Part shown: one piece after another, positions 7,835 to 17,098 of the stretch
How positions within the stretch are numbered: position 1 is the stretch's first letter
Layout: every line of letters starts with the position of its first letter
Source: Acrocarpospora macrocephala
GTDB lineage: Bacteria; Actinomycetota; Actinomycetes; Streptosporangiales; Streptosporangiaceae
Assembly (NCBI RefSeq): GCF_009687865.1
Contig: NZ_BLAE01000015.1
Coordinates: 62,001-126,000, forward strand
Direction of reading: 5' to 3'
Length of the DNA: 64,000 nucleotides
The notes under the pieces: generated by a model
What the model saw: only the letters and a program-made list of their open reading frames with translations
Told to the model about the DNA's origin: nothing
Database searches by the model: none
Position numbers and translations under genes: made by a program

Positions 7835-10800
7835 GTGCGCCGAAGATTAGGCATTGCCGGACTGGCCGCGTTGGTCATGCTCACGGGCATGACCGCGATC
7901 ACCCAAAGCCAGGCGGCGGCGCTGGCGCTTCCCCCGACCGACGACCTGACGTTGTGGTACAACTCGCCGGCGACGAGCTGGGAGACCCAGGCGCTGCCGA
8001 TCGGCAACGGCCCGCTGGGCGCCAAGTTGTTCGGCGGGGTGGCCTCCGAGCAGATCCAGTTCAACGAGAAGACCCTGTGGACCGGCGGCCCCGGCGCCTC
8101 CGGCGGCTACAACCACGGGAACTGGACCTCCCCCCGCCCGGGGGCCATCGACAACATCCAGGCCCAGATCGACCAGAGCCAGCGGATCGCCCCGCAGACC
8201 GTCGCGAACGCCCTCGGCCAGGGCAAGACCAACTTCGGCTCCTACCAGACCTTCGGCGACCTGTTCCTCGACTTCGCCAACCCGCCGTCGAGCACCACGG
8301 AGTATCGCCGGGAGCTCCGCCTGCGCGAGGCGGTCGCCCGGGTCGGCTACACGGCCGGCGGTGTCGAATACACCCGCGAGTACTTCGCCAGCAACCCCGG
8401 CAACGTGATCGTGGCCCGCATCTCGGCCAACCAGACCGGCCGCGTCTCCTTCACACTGCGGCACACCTCACCGCGTACCGACAAGACCGTGACCGCCTCG
8501 AACGGCCGGTTGACCATCAAGGGCGCGCTGGCCGGCAACGGCCTGAAGTTCGAGGCCCAGGTCCAGGTCGTCAACCAGGGCGGCACCCGCACCGACTCCG
8601 GCGACCGGGTCACCGTCACCGGCGCCAACAGCGTGATGCTGGTGCTGTCGGCGGGCACCAACTACTCCGATCAGTACCCGACCTACCGGGGCACCGACCC
8701 GGCGGCGGGCGTCACCTCGCGGGTCACCACGGCGGCGGCCCGGAGCTACGACGACCTGAAGGCCGCCCACCTGGCCGACTACAAGAACCTGTTCGACCGG
8801 GTGACGCTGAACATCGGCCAGACGAACCCGACCGTGCCGACGAACACGCTGCGGAGCAACTACGCGGGCGGCTCGTCGACCCAGGACCGGGCGCTGGAGG
8901 CGATGTTCTTCGCGTACGGCCGCTATCTGCTGATCTCCTCGTCCCGGGAGAACGACATCCTCCCGGCCAACCTGCAGGGCGTGTGGAACAACGTGGTGAA
9001 CCCACCCTGGGACGCCGACTACCACGTCAACATCAACCTGCAGATGAACTACTGGCCGGCCGAGCAGACCAACCTCCGCGAGACCACCCGCCCCTACGAC
9101 CGCTACGTCACCAGCATGATCGCCCCCGGCCGGGTCACCGCCACGAACATGTACGGCGCCCGCGGCTGGGTGGTCAACAACGAGACCAACCCCTACGGCT
9201 TCACCGGCGTGCACAACTACCCGCAGTCGTTCTGGTTCCCCGAGGCGGCCGCCTGGACGACCCAGCACCTCTACGACAGCTACCGCTTCAACGGCGACCT
9301 CAACTACCTGCGCACCACCGCCTACCCGGCGATCAAGGGCGCGGCCGAGTTCTGGCTGGACTTCCTGCACACCGACCCGCGCGACAACCGCCTCGTGGTC
9401 TCGCCCAGCTACTCGCCGGAGAACGGCGACTTCTCGGCCGGCGCGTCCATGTCGCAGCAGATCGTGAAGGAGGTGTTCACCAATGCCCTGAACTCCGCCC
9501 GCGCGCTGAACGTGGACACCACGCTGCAGAGCGAGCTCACCACCGCTCTGTCCCGCCTGGACCCGGGCCTGCGCATCGGCCGCTGGGGCCAGCTCCAGGA
9601 GTGGAAGACCGACTGGGACTCCCAGACCGACACCCACCGCCACGTGTCGCACCTGTTCGCCCTGCACCCGAGCAACCAGATCCTCCCGGGTACGGCCGAG
9701 GCGAACGCGGCCCGGGTCTCGCTGAACGCGCGCGGCGACGGCGGCACCGGCTGGTCGAAGGCCTGGAAGATCAACTTCTGGGCGCGGCTGCTCGACGGCA
9801 ACCGCGCCCACAAGCTCCTGTCCGAGCAGCTCAAGTCGTCCACGCTCGACAACCTGTGGGACACCCACCCGCCGTTCCAGATCGACGGCAACTTCGGCGC
9901 GACCTCCGGTGTCGCCGAGATGCTCGTCCAGAGCCAGCACGACACCGTGCACGTGCTGCCCGCCCTGCCCGGCACGTGGGCGAACGGCTCGGTGACGGGT
10001 CTCAAGGCGCGTGGCGACATCACCATCGACACCACGTGGAAGTCGGGCGCGGCCGAGACGGTCACGCTGCGGACCGCGAAGACCGCCCCGGTCAAGGTCC
10101 GCACCGCCGCCGCCACCGGCACCTACCTGGTCAAGGACGAGACCGGCGCGACCGTCACCGCCTCCCGGACCGGTGACACGCTGAGCTGGGGGGCGACCGC
10201 GGGGAAGACGTACACGATCAGCTTCACCACCGCCGGCGGGGGGAACAGCCAGACCGTCGAGGGTGAGGCCTTCACCTCGCAGTCCGGCGTCCAGAGCGCG
10301 GGCCACGCCACCGCCAGCGGTGGCCAGACCGTCGGCTACATCGACAACGGCGACTGGGCGGCCTACTCGCAGGTCAGCACCGCGGGCCTGCGCACCTTCA
10401 GCGCCCGGGTGTCCTCGGGCGGACCCGGCGGCACCATCCAGATCCGTTCGGGGTCGCAGACCGGCACCCTGCTCGGCTCGGTGGCAGTCGCGCCGACCGG
10501 AGGCTGGGACACGTTCACGACGGTGTCGACGACGTTGACCGGCTCGGGCTCGGGCCCGCTGTACCTGGTCTTCACCGGTGGCTCGGGGAGTCTGCTCGAC
10601 GTGGACACCATCACCGTGTCCACCTCCGGCGGCGGTCCGCAGCCGCAGACCGTCCAGGGTGAGGCCTACACCTCGCAGAGCGGGGTGCAGCCCGCCGACC
10701 ACCCGAACGCGCAGGGCGGCTACTCGATCGGTTACATCGAGAACGGCGACTGGGCGGCGTACTCGGGGGTGAACACCTCGGGCCTGCGCAGCTTCAGCGC

Positions 10801-11023
10801 CCGGGTGTCCTCGGCCGGATCCGGCGGCAGCATCCAGGTGCGGTCGGGATCGGCCACGGGCACGTTGCTGGGCTCGGTCGCGGTGAGCCCGACGGGCGGC
10901 TGGGACACCCACGCGACCGTCTCCACGACGTTGACCGGCTCGGCCTCCGGGCCGTTGTACCTGGTCTTCACCGGAGGCTCGGGCTTCCTGTTCGACCTGG
11001 ACTCGTTCACCGTCTCCGCCTGA
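7835..11023 (+). CDS. Secreted GH95 alpha-L-fucosidase with two C-terminal CBM6 modules
   Basis: A 1062-residue protein from a GTG with GGAGGA four bases upstream. A signal peptide (RRRLGIAGLAALVMLTGM, cleavage near SQAAA) directs it outside the cell. The GH95 catalytic part spans about residues 35-790, with LWYNSPATSWETQALPIGNG, NEKTLWTGGPG, VNINLQMNYWPAEQTNL, GQLQEWKTDWD and FQIDGNFGATSG. Asn399 and Asn401 match the paired Asn that activate water in the inverting family, and Glu589 of GQLQEW matches the general acid. Asp684 is a further candidate. Two CBM6 modules follow (about 805-931 and 937-1062). It should release L-fucose, or galactose in some members, from plant or glycan polymers. 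It stands alone and ends at a clear terminator. Confidence 0.93.
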   Translation: MRRRLGIAGLAALVMLTGMTAITQSQAAALALPPTDDLTLWYNSPATSWETQALPIGNGPLGAKLFGGVASEQIQFNEKTLWTGGPGASGGYNHGNWTSPRPGAIDNIQAQIDQSQRIAPQTVANALGQGKTNFGSYQTFGDLFLDFANPPSSTTEYRRELRLREAVARVGYTAGGVEYTREYFASNPGNVIVARISANQTGRVSFTLRHTSPRTDKTVTASNGRLTIKGALAGNGLKFEAQVQVVNQGGTRTDSGDRVTVTGANSVMLVLSAGTNYSDQYPTYRGTDPAAGVTSRVTTAAARSYDDLKAAHLADYKNLFDRVTLNIGQTNPTVPTNTLRSNYAGGSSTQDRALEAMFFAYGRYLLISSSRENDILPANLQGVWNNVVNPPWDADYHVNINLQMNYWPAEQTNLRETTRPYDRYVTSMIAPGRVTATNMYGARGWVVNNETNPYGFTGVHNYPQSFWFPEAAAWTTQHLYDSYRFNGDLNYLRTTAYPAIKGAAEFWLDFLHTDPRDNRLVVSPSYSPENGDFSAGASMSQQIVKEVFTNALNSARALNVDTTLQSELTTALSRLDPGLRIGRWGQLQEWKTDWDSQTDTHRHVSHLFALHPSNQILPGTAEANAARVSLNARGDGGTGWSKAWKINFWARLLDGNRAHKLLSEQLKSSTLDNLWDTHPPFQIDGNFGATSGVAEMLVQSQHDTVHVLPALPGTWANGSVTGLKARGDITIDTTWKSGAAETVTLRTAKTAPVKVRTAAATGTYLVKDETGATVTASRTGDTLSWGATAGKTYTISFTTAGGGNSQTVEGEAFTSQSGVQSAGHATASGGQTVGYIDNGDWAAYSQVSTAGLRTFSARVSSGGPGGTIQIRSGSQTGTLLGSVAVAPTGGWDTFTTVSTTLTGSGSGPLYLVFTGGSGSLLDVDTITVSTSGGGPQPQTVQGEAYTSQSGVQPADHPNAQGGYSIGYIENGDWAAYSGVNTSGLRSFSARVSSAGSGGSIQVRSGSATGTLLGSVAVSPTGGWDTHATVSTTLTGSASGPLYLVFTGGSGFLFDLDSFTVSA
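10249..11020 (+). repeat. Tandem duplicated CBM6 coding segments
   Basis: Two direct copies of about 372 bp start at about 10249 and 10646. They encode carbohydrate-binding modules that share EGEA/QGEA, NGDWAAYS, FSARVSS, GTLLGSVAV and PLYLVFTGGSG. The proteins are roughly three quarters identical by eye, indicating a fairly recent module duplication. Confidence 0.85.
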
Positions 11024-11027
11024 ATGG

Positions 11028-11062
11028 AAAAGGGGGCGCCCTGGTGGGGCGCCCTTTCTTCT
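11028..11062 (+). terminator. Rho-independent-type terminator after the fucosidase gene
   Basis: AAAGGG(G)GCGCCC-TGGT-GGGGCGCCCTTT forms a GC-rich hairpin four bases after the stop and is followed by CTTCTT. It is one of the few textbook terminators in the window. Confidence 0.85.
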
Positions 11063-11195
11063 TACTTCTCGGTACGAGCGACCCGGGGCGGATGTGGAGA
11101 CGTCCTATCGTTAGAGCCGTTGAGTGTCCGCGCCGGTGCCAAGGTGGTCGAGTCGCGGCGAAGTAGCGCATCGGTCGCCAGTAAGGAATCACGCC

Positions 11196-12419
11196 ATGAC
11201 CGCCCCGCTGGAGCCCACCCCGATCCATGTGCCCGACAAGGTTCTCGATGACCTGCGCGCCCGTCTCACCTTGACCCGGCCGCCGCTGGACGAGGGGAAC
11301 GGGGACTGGTTCTACGGCGTCCCGGACAGCTATCTCCGTGAGCTGGTCGCCTACTGGCGGGACGCCTACGACTGGCGCAAGGCCGAGGCCGCCATCAACG
11401 CTTACGAGCACTACCAGGTGAGCGTCGCCGGTGTCCCGATGCACTTCATGCGCAAGCTTGGCCGCGGCCCTCGCCCGATCCCGTTGATCCTCACCCACGG
11501 CTGGCCGTGGACGTTCTGGCACTGGTCGAAGGTGATCGACCCGCTCGCCGACCCGGCCGCGTCCGGCGGTGACCCCGCCGACGCGTTCGACGTCATCGTG
11601 CCGTCCCTGCCCGGCTTCGGTTTCCGCGGGCCGCTCACCGGCTTTTCTGACGTCAACTTCTGGAAGGTCTCCGACCTCTGGCACACCCTGATGACCGAGA
11701 CCCTGGGATACGAGAAGTACGCCGCTGGGGGCTGCGACATCGGCGGGATCGTCTCCAGCCAACTCGGCCACAAGTACGCCGACGAGCTGTACGGCATCCA
11801 CATCGGCTCCGGGCTGCCGCTCGACTTCTTCACCGGCCACCGCGCCTGGGACTTCGCCCGGAATCGGCCCCTCACCGACGACCAGCCCGCCGACGTCCGC
11901 GCCCGCATCATCGAGCTGGACCACCGCTGGGCGTCCCACCTCGCCGTGCACATGCTCGACGGCGCCACCCTGGCCCACGGGCTGAGCGACTCACCCGCCG
12001 GATTGCTCGCCTGGCTGCTGGAGCGCTGGAACGCCTGGAGCGACAACGGCGGCGACATCGAGTCCGTCTTCACCAAGGACGACCTGCTCACCCACGCCAC
12101 GATCTACTGGGTGAACAACTCCATCGCCACGTCGATGCGTTACTACGCCAATGCCAACCGCTACCCCTGGACCCCCGCCCACGACCGCACCCCGGTCGTG
12201 CAGGCCCCGGTCGGCCTCACCTTCGTCACGTACGAGAACCCGCCCGGCATCCACACCGCCAGCGAGCGCGTCCGGGCATTCAAGACCGGCCCGCAAGCCG
12301 ATTGGTTCAACCACGTCAACGTCAACGCCCACGACCACGGCGGCCACTTCATCCCCTGGGAGAACCCCGACGCCTGGGTGAGCGACCTGCGCCGCACCTT
12401 CCACGGCCGCAGGCCCTGA
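11196..12419 (+). CDS. Epoxide hydrolase (EHN + alpha/beta-hydrolase)
   Basis: About 407 residues from the ATG at 11196, behind AAGGAA; an in-frame codon at 11124 would add 24 unrelated residues. The first about 110 residues are the epoxide-hydrolase N-terminal cap (FYGVPDSYLRELVAYWRDAYDWRKAEAAIN). The alpha/beta core shows the oxyanion motif LTHGWPWTFW, the nucleophile Asp in GGCDIGGI and the late His in HDHGGHFIPWENP. It opens epoxides to diols, and close relatives also resemble juvenile-hormone-type hydrolases. There is no signal peptide, so it is cytosolic. It seems to be a single-gene unit. Confidence 0.9.
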   Translation: MTAPLEPTPIHVPDKVLDDLRARLTLTRPPLDEGNGDWFYGVPDSYLRELVAYWRDAYDWRKAEAAINAYEHYQVSVAGVPMHFMRKLGRGPRPIPLILTHGWPWTFWHWSKVIDPLADPAASGGDPADAFDVIVPSLPGFGFRGPLTGFSDVNFWKVSDLWHTLMTETLGYEKYAAGGCDIGGIVSSQLGHKYADELYGIHIGSGLPLDFFTGHRAWDFARNRPLTDDQPADVRARIIELDHRWASHLAVHMLDGATLAHGLSDSPAGLLAWLLERWNAWSDNGGDIESVFTKDDLLTHATIYWVNNSIATSMRYYANANRYPWTPAHDRTPVVQAPVGLTFVTYENPPGIHTASERVRAFKTGPQADWFNHVNVNAHDHGGHFIPWENPDAWVSDLRRTFHGRRP

Positions 12420-12533
12420 ACGACCCTGCGGACGGGGACGCCAGGGCGGGGAGTCCGGCGGTGACGGTCTTGGCGCATCATGGTGTCCAGGGCCGCCGTG
12501 ACTCGGGCGGACCGCAGGGGAAGGACCGATGCG

Positions 12534-13427
12534 ATGCCCCGGTTAGCGCGGACGCTGGGTGCGCTCGTCCTCTTGGCCGGCGCGGCGGCCTGCGTACCCG
12601 CCGAGGCCGGAGAGGCCATCCCCGCCGGCCGGTCGGACCACACGATCGTGGTCGGCGGCCAGACCCGCACGTTCCACCTGTACCGCCCTGACAGCCTGCC
12701 CGCCGCGGCGCCCCTGGTGGTGATGCTGCACGGCGGGTTCGGCAGCGGCGCGCAAGCCGAGCAGGACTACGGCTGGGACACGATGGCCGACACCGGGCGT
12801 TTCGTGGTCGCCTACCCCGACGGGTTCGGCCGCGCCTGGAACGCCGGCGCGGGCTGCTGCGGCCGGCCCGGCACCCAGGACGTGGACGACGTCGCATTCA
12901 TCGCCGCGGTCGTCACCCGGATCCGGCGCGACCTGCCCGTCGACCCCTCCCGCGTGTACGCCGCCGGCATGTCCAACGGCGCCATGCTCGCCTACCGCCT
13001 GGCCTGCGACACCGACCTGTTCGCCGCGATCGCCCCGGTCGCCGGCACCCTGCTCGGGCCGTGCCCACGGCCGAGACCGGTCTCGCTGCTCCACATCCAC
13101 GGCACCGCCGACCGGCGCGTCCCGTACGACGGCAGCCGCGGCAGCGGTCACGTCGCGATCGACGGTCCGCCCGTACCCGACCTGATCACTCGCTGGCGTA
13201 CGGCCGGAAGCTGCGGCGCGGCCACCGTACGCACCGAGGGTCCGAGCACGATCTCCACCGCCACCTGCGCGAACGGCCGCGCCATCGAACTGATCACGGT
13301 GGCCGGAGCAGGCCACCAATGGCCGGGCGGCGCCGGCGACCGGGTGCTCCTCGACAAGCCCTCGGACGCGTTCGACGCCACCGCGACCATCTGGTCCTTC
13401 TTCGCCACCCACCCCCGAGCCGCCTAA
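12534..13427 (+). CDS. PHB-depolymerase-family secreted esterase
   Basis: About 297 residues from the ATG at 12534, behind GAAGGA. The hydrophobic start LGALVLLAGAAACVP can be a signal peptide or a lipoprotein signal with Cys as the attachment residue; the lipobox is weak. The esterase core has VVMLHGGFGSG, YPDGFGRAWNAGAGCC, the nucleophile elbow GMSNGAM, IHGTADRRVPY with the acid residue and GAGHQWPGG with the His. This is the poly(3-hydroxybutyrate) depolymerase/feruloyl esterase family of extracellular ester hydrolases (LpqC-like). The true substrate is uncertain. It sits 115 bp after the epoxide hydrolase on the same strand. Confidence 0.87.
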   Translation: MPRLARTLGALVLLAGAAACVPAEAGEAIPAGRSDHTIVVGGQTRTFHLYRPDSLPAAAPLVVMLHGGFGSGAQAEQDYGWDTMADTGRFVVAYPDGFGRAWNAGAGCCGRPGTQDVDDVAFIAAVVTRIRRDLPVDPSRVYAAGMSNGAMLAYRLACDTDLFAAIAPVAGTLLGPCPRPRPVSLLHIHGTADRRVPYDGSRGSGHVAIDGPPVPDLITRWRTAGSCGAATVRTEGPSTISTATCANGRAIELITVAGAGHQWPGGAGDRVLLDKPSDAFDATATIWSFFATHPRAA

Positions 13428-13492
13428 GGCTTCGGTGGATAATGCCCGCAGACGCCCCACTATGAGGGACCGCGCAGACCCTGTGGGGGATG

Positions 13493-13915
13493 ATGTTCCG
13501 TACGCTGATGAAGTCGAAGATCCACCGCGCCACCGTCACGCACGCGGACCTGCACTACGTCGGGTCGGTGACGATCAGTGCGGACCTGATGGCCGCGGCC
13601 AACCTGGTCGAGGGCGAGAAGGTCGACATCGTCGACATCGACAACGGCAACCGTCTGTCCACGTACGTGATCGAGGGCCCGGCGGGCTCCGGAGTGATCG
13701 GGATCAACGGGGCCGCGGCCCGGCTCATCGACGTGGGCGACCTCGTGATCATCATCGCGTACGCGCTGGTGGCCGAGGAGGAGATCGGTGCGCTGAAGCC
13801 GAGCGTCGTCTTCGTCGACCAGCGCAACCGGCCGGTCCACGTCGGCAGCGATCCGGCGGCCGTGCCGGACGGCGTGGGCCTGATCCGGGGCGACCTGGCT
13901 CCCGGGACGCGCTGA
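13493..13915 (+). CDS. panD: Aspartate 1-decarboxylase
   Basis: A 140-residue pyruvoyl enzyme that turns L-aspartate into beta-alanine for pantothenate and coenzyme A. The whole protein matches the family: [20 protein letters not shown], then the Gly-Ser self-cleavage site in YVGSVTIS and the closing [10 protein letters not shown]. Starting at the second of two adjacent ATGs puts the pair at Gly24-Ser25 exactly as in E. coli PanD, which decides the start; the first ATG at 13490 also lies too close to the GGGGG ribosome site. No panB or panC is nearby. Cytoplasmic. Confidence 0.95.
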   Translation: MFRTLMKSKIHRATVTHADLHYVGSVTISADLMAAANLVEGEKVDIVDIDNGNRLSTYVIEGPAGSGVIGINGAAARLIDVGDLVIIIAYALVAEEEIGALKPSVVFVDQRNRPVHVGSDPAAVPDGVGLIRGDLAPGTR

Positions 13916-13929
13916 ACCAGCTTCAACGC

Positions 13930-14056
13930 TGCGGGAGCGCCAATAGCGTTCGTGGCCGATCAGCGTCTGGTCGTCGCGGGCGACCGAGGCCACGCCCACG
14001 GCGAGGTCGGCCTCGCGGAGGATCTCCGACAGCACCAGCGGCGGCAGATCGGCCAT
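13930..14056 (-). pseudogene. Fragment of a DUF4132/WGR-type protein C-terminus
   Basis: On the minus strand about 40 codons from 14056 include LPPLVLSEILREADLAVGVA and HERYWRSRS. This resembles the conserved C-terminal end of large DUF4132-type proteins (PPLVFSEVMRDVDLFVGVAS). The match stops before panD, and the open frame then continues only as antisense of panD. It is a short leftover with no function expected. The family assignment is from memory and needs a search. Confidence 0.45.
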
Positions 14057-14139
14057 CTACCGCCCTCGAGAAGATGGTCGCTCCGCGCGCAGATCCTTCG
14101 GCATGCAAACTTTTCCGCTGAAAGGCGCGTCTCACCCTT

Positions 14140-15204
14140 GTGGGAATATTGTTTCGCGGCACCGCTGCAGCCGTCGCCTTTTTCGTCGCTGCGGGGCCGG
14201 CCGCCGCCCACGCCGTGGCGTCGGCCGGTCAGTGGAGTGTCGTCCATGACGACCGCCGTGACTCCTACGACGCGGTGACGGTGACGCCGGGTGGGGCGGT
14301 CTGGGTCGCCGGGACGAGGCGCCTATCGAGCGGCACCGAGTCGCTCCTGCTCAAGGGCGGCCGCTCCACCTTCAAGCGTGTCACCGGGCCGGGCTTCCGG
14401 GTGAAGCGGCTGGCGTCGGCGTCCGACACCAGGGTCTGGGCGTTCGGCGCGTCGCGGTACGCCCGGTGGGATGGCAAGCGCTGGCAGGTCAAGCGATGGC
14501 GCTATGGCCGAGTGGATCGGGCGTACTCCATCGGCAGGAACCTGTGGGTCATCGAGAACTCAAATGCGTTTCCCGCGGCCGGTGACGCCGGGTGGAAGGC
14601 GCGGTCCACGCTGCGGCGCCTGGTCGGGTCGGTGTGGCGCAAGGTCCACACGCCGATCGTGGTCAAAGGACTCGACGGCAAGTGGGCGGCGGGCTCGGTG
14701 CGGGGTACGGCGGCGCTGGCCCGCTGGACCGGCACGGCCTGGCGCGCGGTCGCGCTTCCAGCGATTCCGTCCGCACGCTCGGGCCAGATCTCGGAGCTGA
14801 CGGATGTCGCGGTCGACGGTGAGACCGGCCGGGTGATGGCCGTCGGCTGGGTCGCCTGGCCGTGCGGCAGTGCGAAGTCCTCCTTCTGCGGGGAGACATT
14901 GCTGCTGTCCGGCTATCTGGGCGGCTTGAACTTCGAGGTCCGTGGTGAACCGGGTATCCAGCCGCGCGCCCAGGCGGAGCCCGACGGCAGAGGCGGGGCC
15001 TGGGTCGTCTACGACGCCAAGGGCGGAGGCAGCGGGTTCCTGCACATCGGCGCCGATAGCGTCGAGCCGGGCGCCTTTCCGGCTCCGCCGAACCAGAACG
15101 CGTCCGTCCGTGACCTCGCCATCCAGCCGGAGAGCGGTTCCGCCTGGGCGGTCGGCGCGGCACCTTCTGGCCGCGGCGGTTTGATCTGGGCCCACGGCCG
15201 CTGA
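14140..15204 (+). CDS. Secreted protein of unknown function, possible beta-propeller
   Basis: A 354-residue protein from a GTG, with GAAAGG about 12 bases upstream. A signal peptide (AAAVAFFVAAGPAAAHAVA) is followed by many short strands containing Trp in a loose repeat: GGAVWVAGTRR, DTRVWAFGASRYARWDGKRW, NLWVIENSN, TAALARWTGTAW and SGSAWAVGAAP. Such spacing suits a propeller built of about 50-residue blades, though I cannot name a family. Two Cys pairs (PCGSAKSSFCGE) could form a disulphide. It is convergent with the membrane protein at 15230. Confidence 0.75.
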   Translation: MGILFRGTAAAVAFFVAAGPAAAHAVASAGQWSVVHDDRRDSYDAVTVTPGGAVWVAGTRRLSSGTESLLLKGGRSTFKRVTGPGFRVKRLASASDTRVWAFGASRYARWDGKRWQVKRWRYGRVDRAYSIGRNLWVIENSNAFPAAGDAGWKARSTLRRLVGSVWRKVHTPIVVKGLDGKWAAGSVRGTAALARWTGTAWRAVALPAIPSARSGQISELTDVAVDGETGRVMAVGWVAWPCGSAKSSFCGETLLLSGYLGGLNFEVRGEPGIQPRAQAEPDGRGGAWVVYDAKGGGSGFLHIGADSVEPGAFPAPPNQNASVRDLAIQPESGSAWAVGAAPSGRGGLIWAHGR

Positions 15205-15229
15205 GCCGGCTGGGCATCGGGGCCGCCGC

Positions 15230-17005
15230 TCACGGCTTCAGCTTCAGCCTCTTCCTCGACGCACCCGGGAACACGACGACCAGGTGCTCCTCCCCTGCGT
15301 CGCCGATCCGCACGTAGACACGGAGCCGGTAGCGGCCCTTCCCCGCGATCGCCAGGTTCGGCATCGGGGCACCCGCGCCCACGTCTCCGCCCTCGCCCAT
15401 CTCCGGCACGGTGAGCCGGCCGCTGCGGCTGACGATCGGCACCTCGTTGACTTGATCCCACCCGGCCGTCCGCGGTGGCGGCGCGGTGCGGAAGGCCTTC
15501 ACTGTGAGGCACAGATCGACGACGTCGTCGATGTGCCCGATGAGCGCCGCGCTGCCGGCCACCCCGATGAGGGCGCTGTCGTCGTACATCTTGTCCGTCG
15601 CCTGCTCCGCCGCCTCGTCGGCCGCTTCGTCTTCGGGGTCGTGGACCAGATAGCCGGGATCGCCGTCGACGAACAGGAAGTAGTTGGCCGTGGCCTGGAC
15701 GACACCCTTCGTCCGGGGCCACGGGTCGCGGCACTTCGCGTTCTGCTCGGCGATGTAGGCGGTGTTCGCCGCCTCCGTCTCCGTGGTCGACCGCAGCAGC
15801 TCGGGATGGGTTGCGCCGACGATCTCCGGGCAGATGTAGACGAGGTCCCACAGGTCCGCGCCCCAGGCGGGCCGCTCGCTCCCGGCCCGCGTCAGAATCG
15901 CCTTCTGCTCGTCGCCGTCCTTGGTACGGCACAGCGCCCGCCCGTACGCGAGGATCTCCTGGTCCGACAGGCTGTCCGGGAACATGGGCGGGACCCCGCT
16001 ATCGGTGCTCCGCGCCCGGCACAGGAACGCGGCGTCGCGTTCCTCCGGTTTCAGGTCGCCGAAGCTGGGCCGGTCATAGCAGTCCATCGACCAGCCGGTG
16101 TAGGTGAGGTGCGGGGTCTGCTCCGGGTGGAGCAGTGGGATGATCAGCAGTACGGCCACGGCCGCCACCGCGACACGGATCATGCGCCGCCGCGCGGGCG
16201 GAAGGTCCGCCGGGCGACCCTCAGCGGGCAGTTCACGGGCGGTCGCCGCGATCCACACAGTGCTGACGAGCCCCACCGCGTCGATCATGACCGGCATTGC
16301 CAGACCGTCGCTGAAGATCATTCCGAGGAGAATGTTGAGCGGGCTCACCAGCACGTAGAAGCCCACCGACAACCACCCGGCGACCTGCGTGCCGCGGCTC
16401 CACCGGCCATCGCGCCGCTGCCCGACGACCGTGATGATGATCGCCGCCATTCCACCCAGCATCAAGCCCAGTCCGACGATGCCGCCCGATCCGAGCTCTG
16501 GGAGGTCGAGTTCGTCGAGCAGCTCGTTGGCCATCCCGGCCAGCTCGACCGCGAACAGCACTCCGGCCGCCGCACGCAGCATGCGGGACCGCCAGCGGAT
16601 GACGAGCAGGTAGAGGACGTCGATCGCGGTCCACAGCGCGAGCAGGAATGCCGCGTCGACCGCGTCGGGGAGCAGCGCGATCGGGAACCACAGCACGAGG
16701 ATGTACGCCACCGCCAGATACAGCAGTCGGCGCAGCGCCTTCGCCCGGCGGTCCAGCGGTCCCGGCGCGGGGGCACGCAGGATCAGCCACAGGAACGCGG
16801 CCTTCACCAGGGCGGCCACGAGCAGCGCCACAGTCGTCCAGGTGTCAAACCCGCCGCGCGTGTAGAACCCCGCAAAGGCCGGCGGCGACCATTCGACGGC
16901 CACCCAGAGCCAGGCGTCGCCGAGCACCAGGCCCGCGACCGCCGCCGCAAGGACCAGACCTACTAATCCAATCCTGATAATCCGCCAGAAGCCATCCGAA
17001 AGCAC
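15230..17005 (-). CDS. Multipass membrane protein with large soluble C-terminal domain, unknown
   Basis: About 591 residues from a GTG at 17005; an alternative TTG at 17074 adds 23 residues, and neither start has a good ribosome site. Seven or eight hydrophobic segments fill residues 1-285 (IGLVGLVLAAAVAGLVLGD, YLAVAYILVLWFPIALL, GGIVGLGLMLGGMAAI). The last membrane helix is IRVAVAAVAVLLIIPLLH. After it comes a domain of about 300 residues with several Cys (MDCYDRP, FLCRARS, ALCRTKD, YICPEIV, NAKCRDP, DLCLTV), suggesting an extracytoplasmic disulphide-bonded domain. I do not recognise it. It is a single gene convergent with the secreted protein at 14140. Confidence 0.75.
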   Translation of the reverse strand: MLSDGFWRIIRIGLVGLVLAAAVAGLVLGDAWLWVAVEWSPPAFAGFYTRGGFDTWTTVALLVAALVKAAFLWLILRAPAPGPLDRRAKALRRLLYLAVAYILVLWFPIALLPDAVDAAFLLALWTAIDVLYLLVIRWRSRMLRAAAGVLFAVELAGMANELLDELDLPELGSGGIVGLGLMLGGMAAIIITVVGQRRDGRWSRGTQVAGWLSVGFYVLVSPLNILLGMIFSDGLAMPVMIDAVGLVSTVWIAATARELPAEGRPADLPPARRRMIRVAVAAVAVLLIIPLLHPEQTPHLTYTGWSMDCYDRPSFGDLKPEERDAAFLCRARSTDSGVPPMFPDSLSDQEILAYGRALCRTKDGDEQKAILTRAGSERPAWGADLWDLVYICPEIVGATHPELLRSTTETEAANTAYIAEQNAKCRDPWPRTKGVVQATANYFLFVDGDPGYLVHDPEDEAADEAAEQATDKMYDDSALIGVAGSAALIGHIDDVVDLCLTVKAFRTAPPPRTAGWDQVNEVPIVSRSGRLTVPEMGEGGDVGAGAPMPNLAIAGKGRYRLRVYVRIGDAGEEHLVVVFPGASRKRLKLKP

Positions 17006-17098
17006 GGGACGCGATCTTAGCGCGGCACCGCCGTACCGGCGGACACAGCGGAACGAGCGGTCCCACCCCGCCAAGAACGCACCCGACAGGGTTCGGGC

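Noticed and set aside
8468-10912. An 814-codon open frame antisense to the fucosidase gene
   Set aside because: It is the third-position shadow of a high-GC gene; its protein is Arg/Gly/Val-rich without any domain.
10249-11020. Repeats that could suggest a CRISPR or satellite array
   Set aside because: The two copies are long coding modules (CBM6), with no short spacers.
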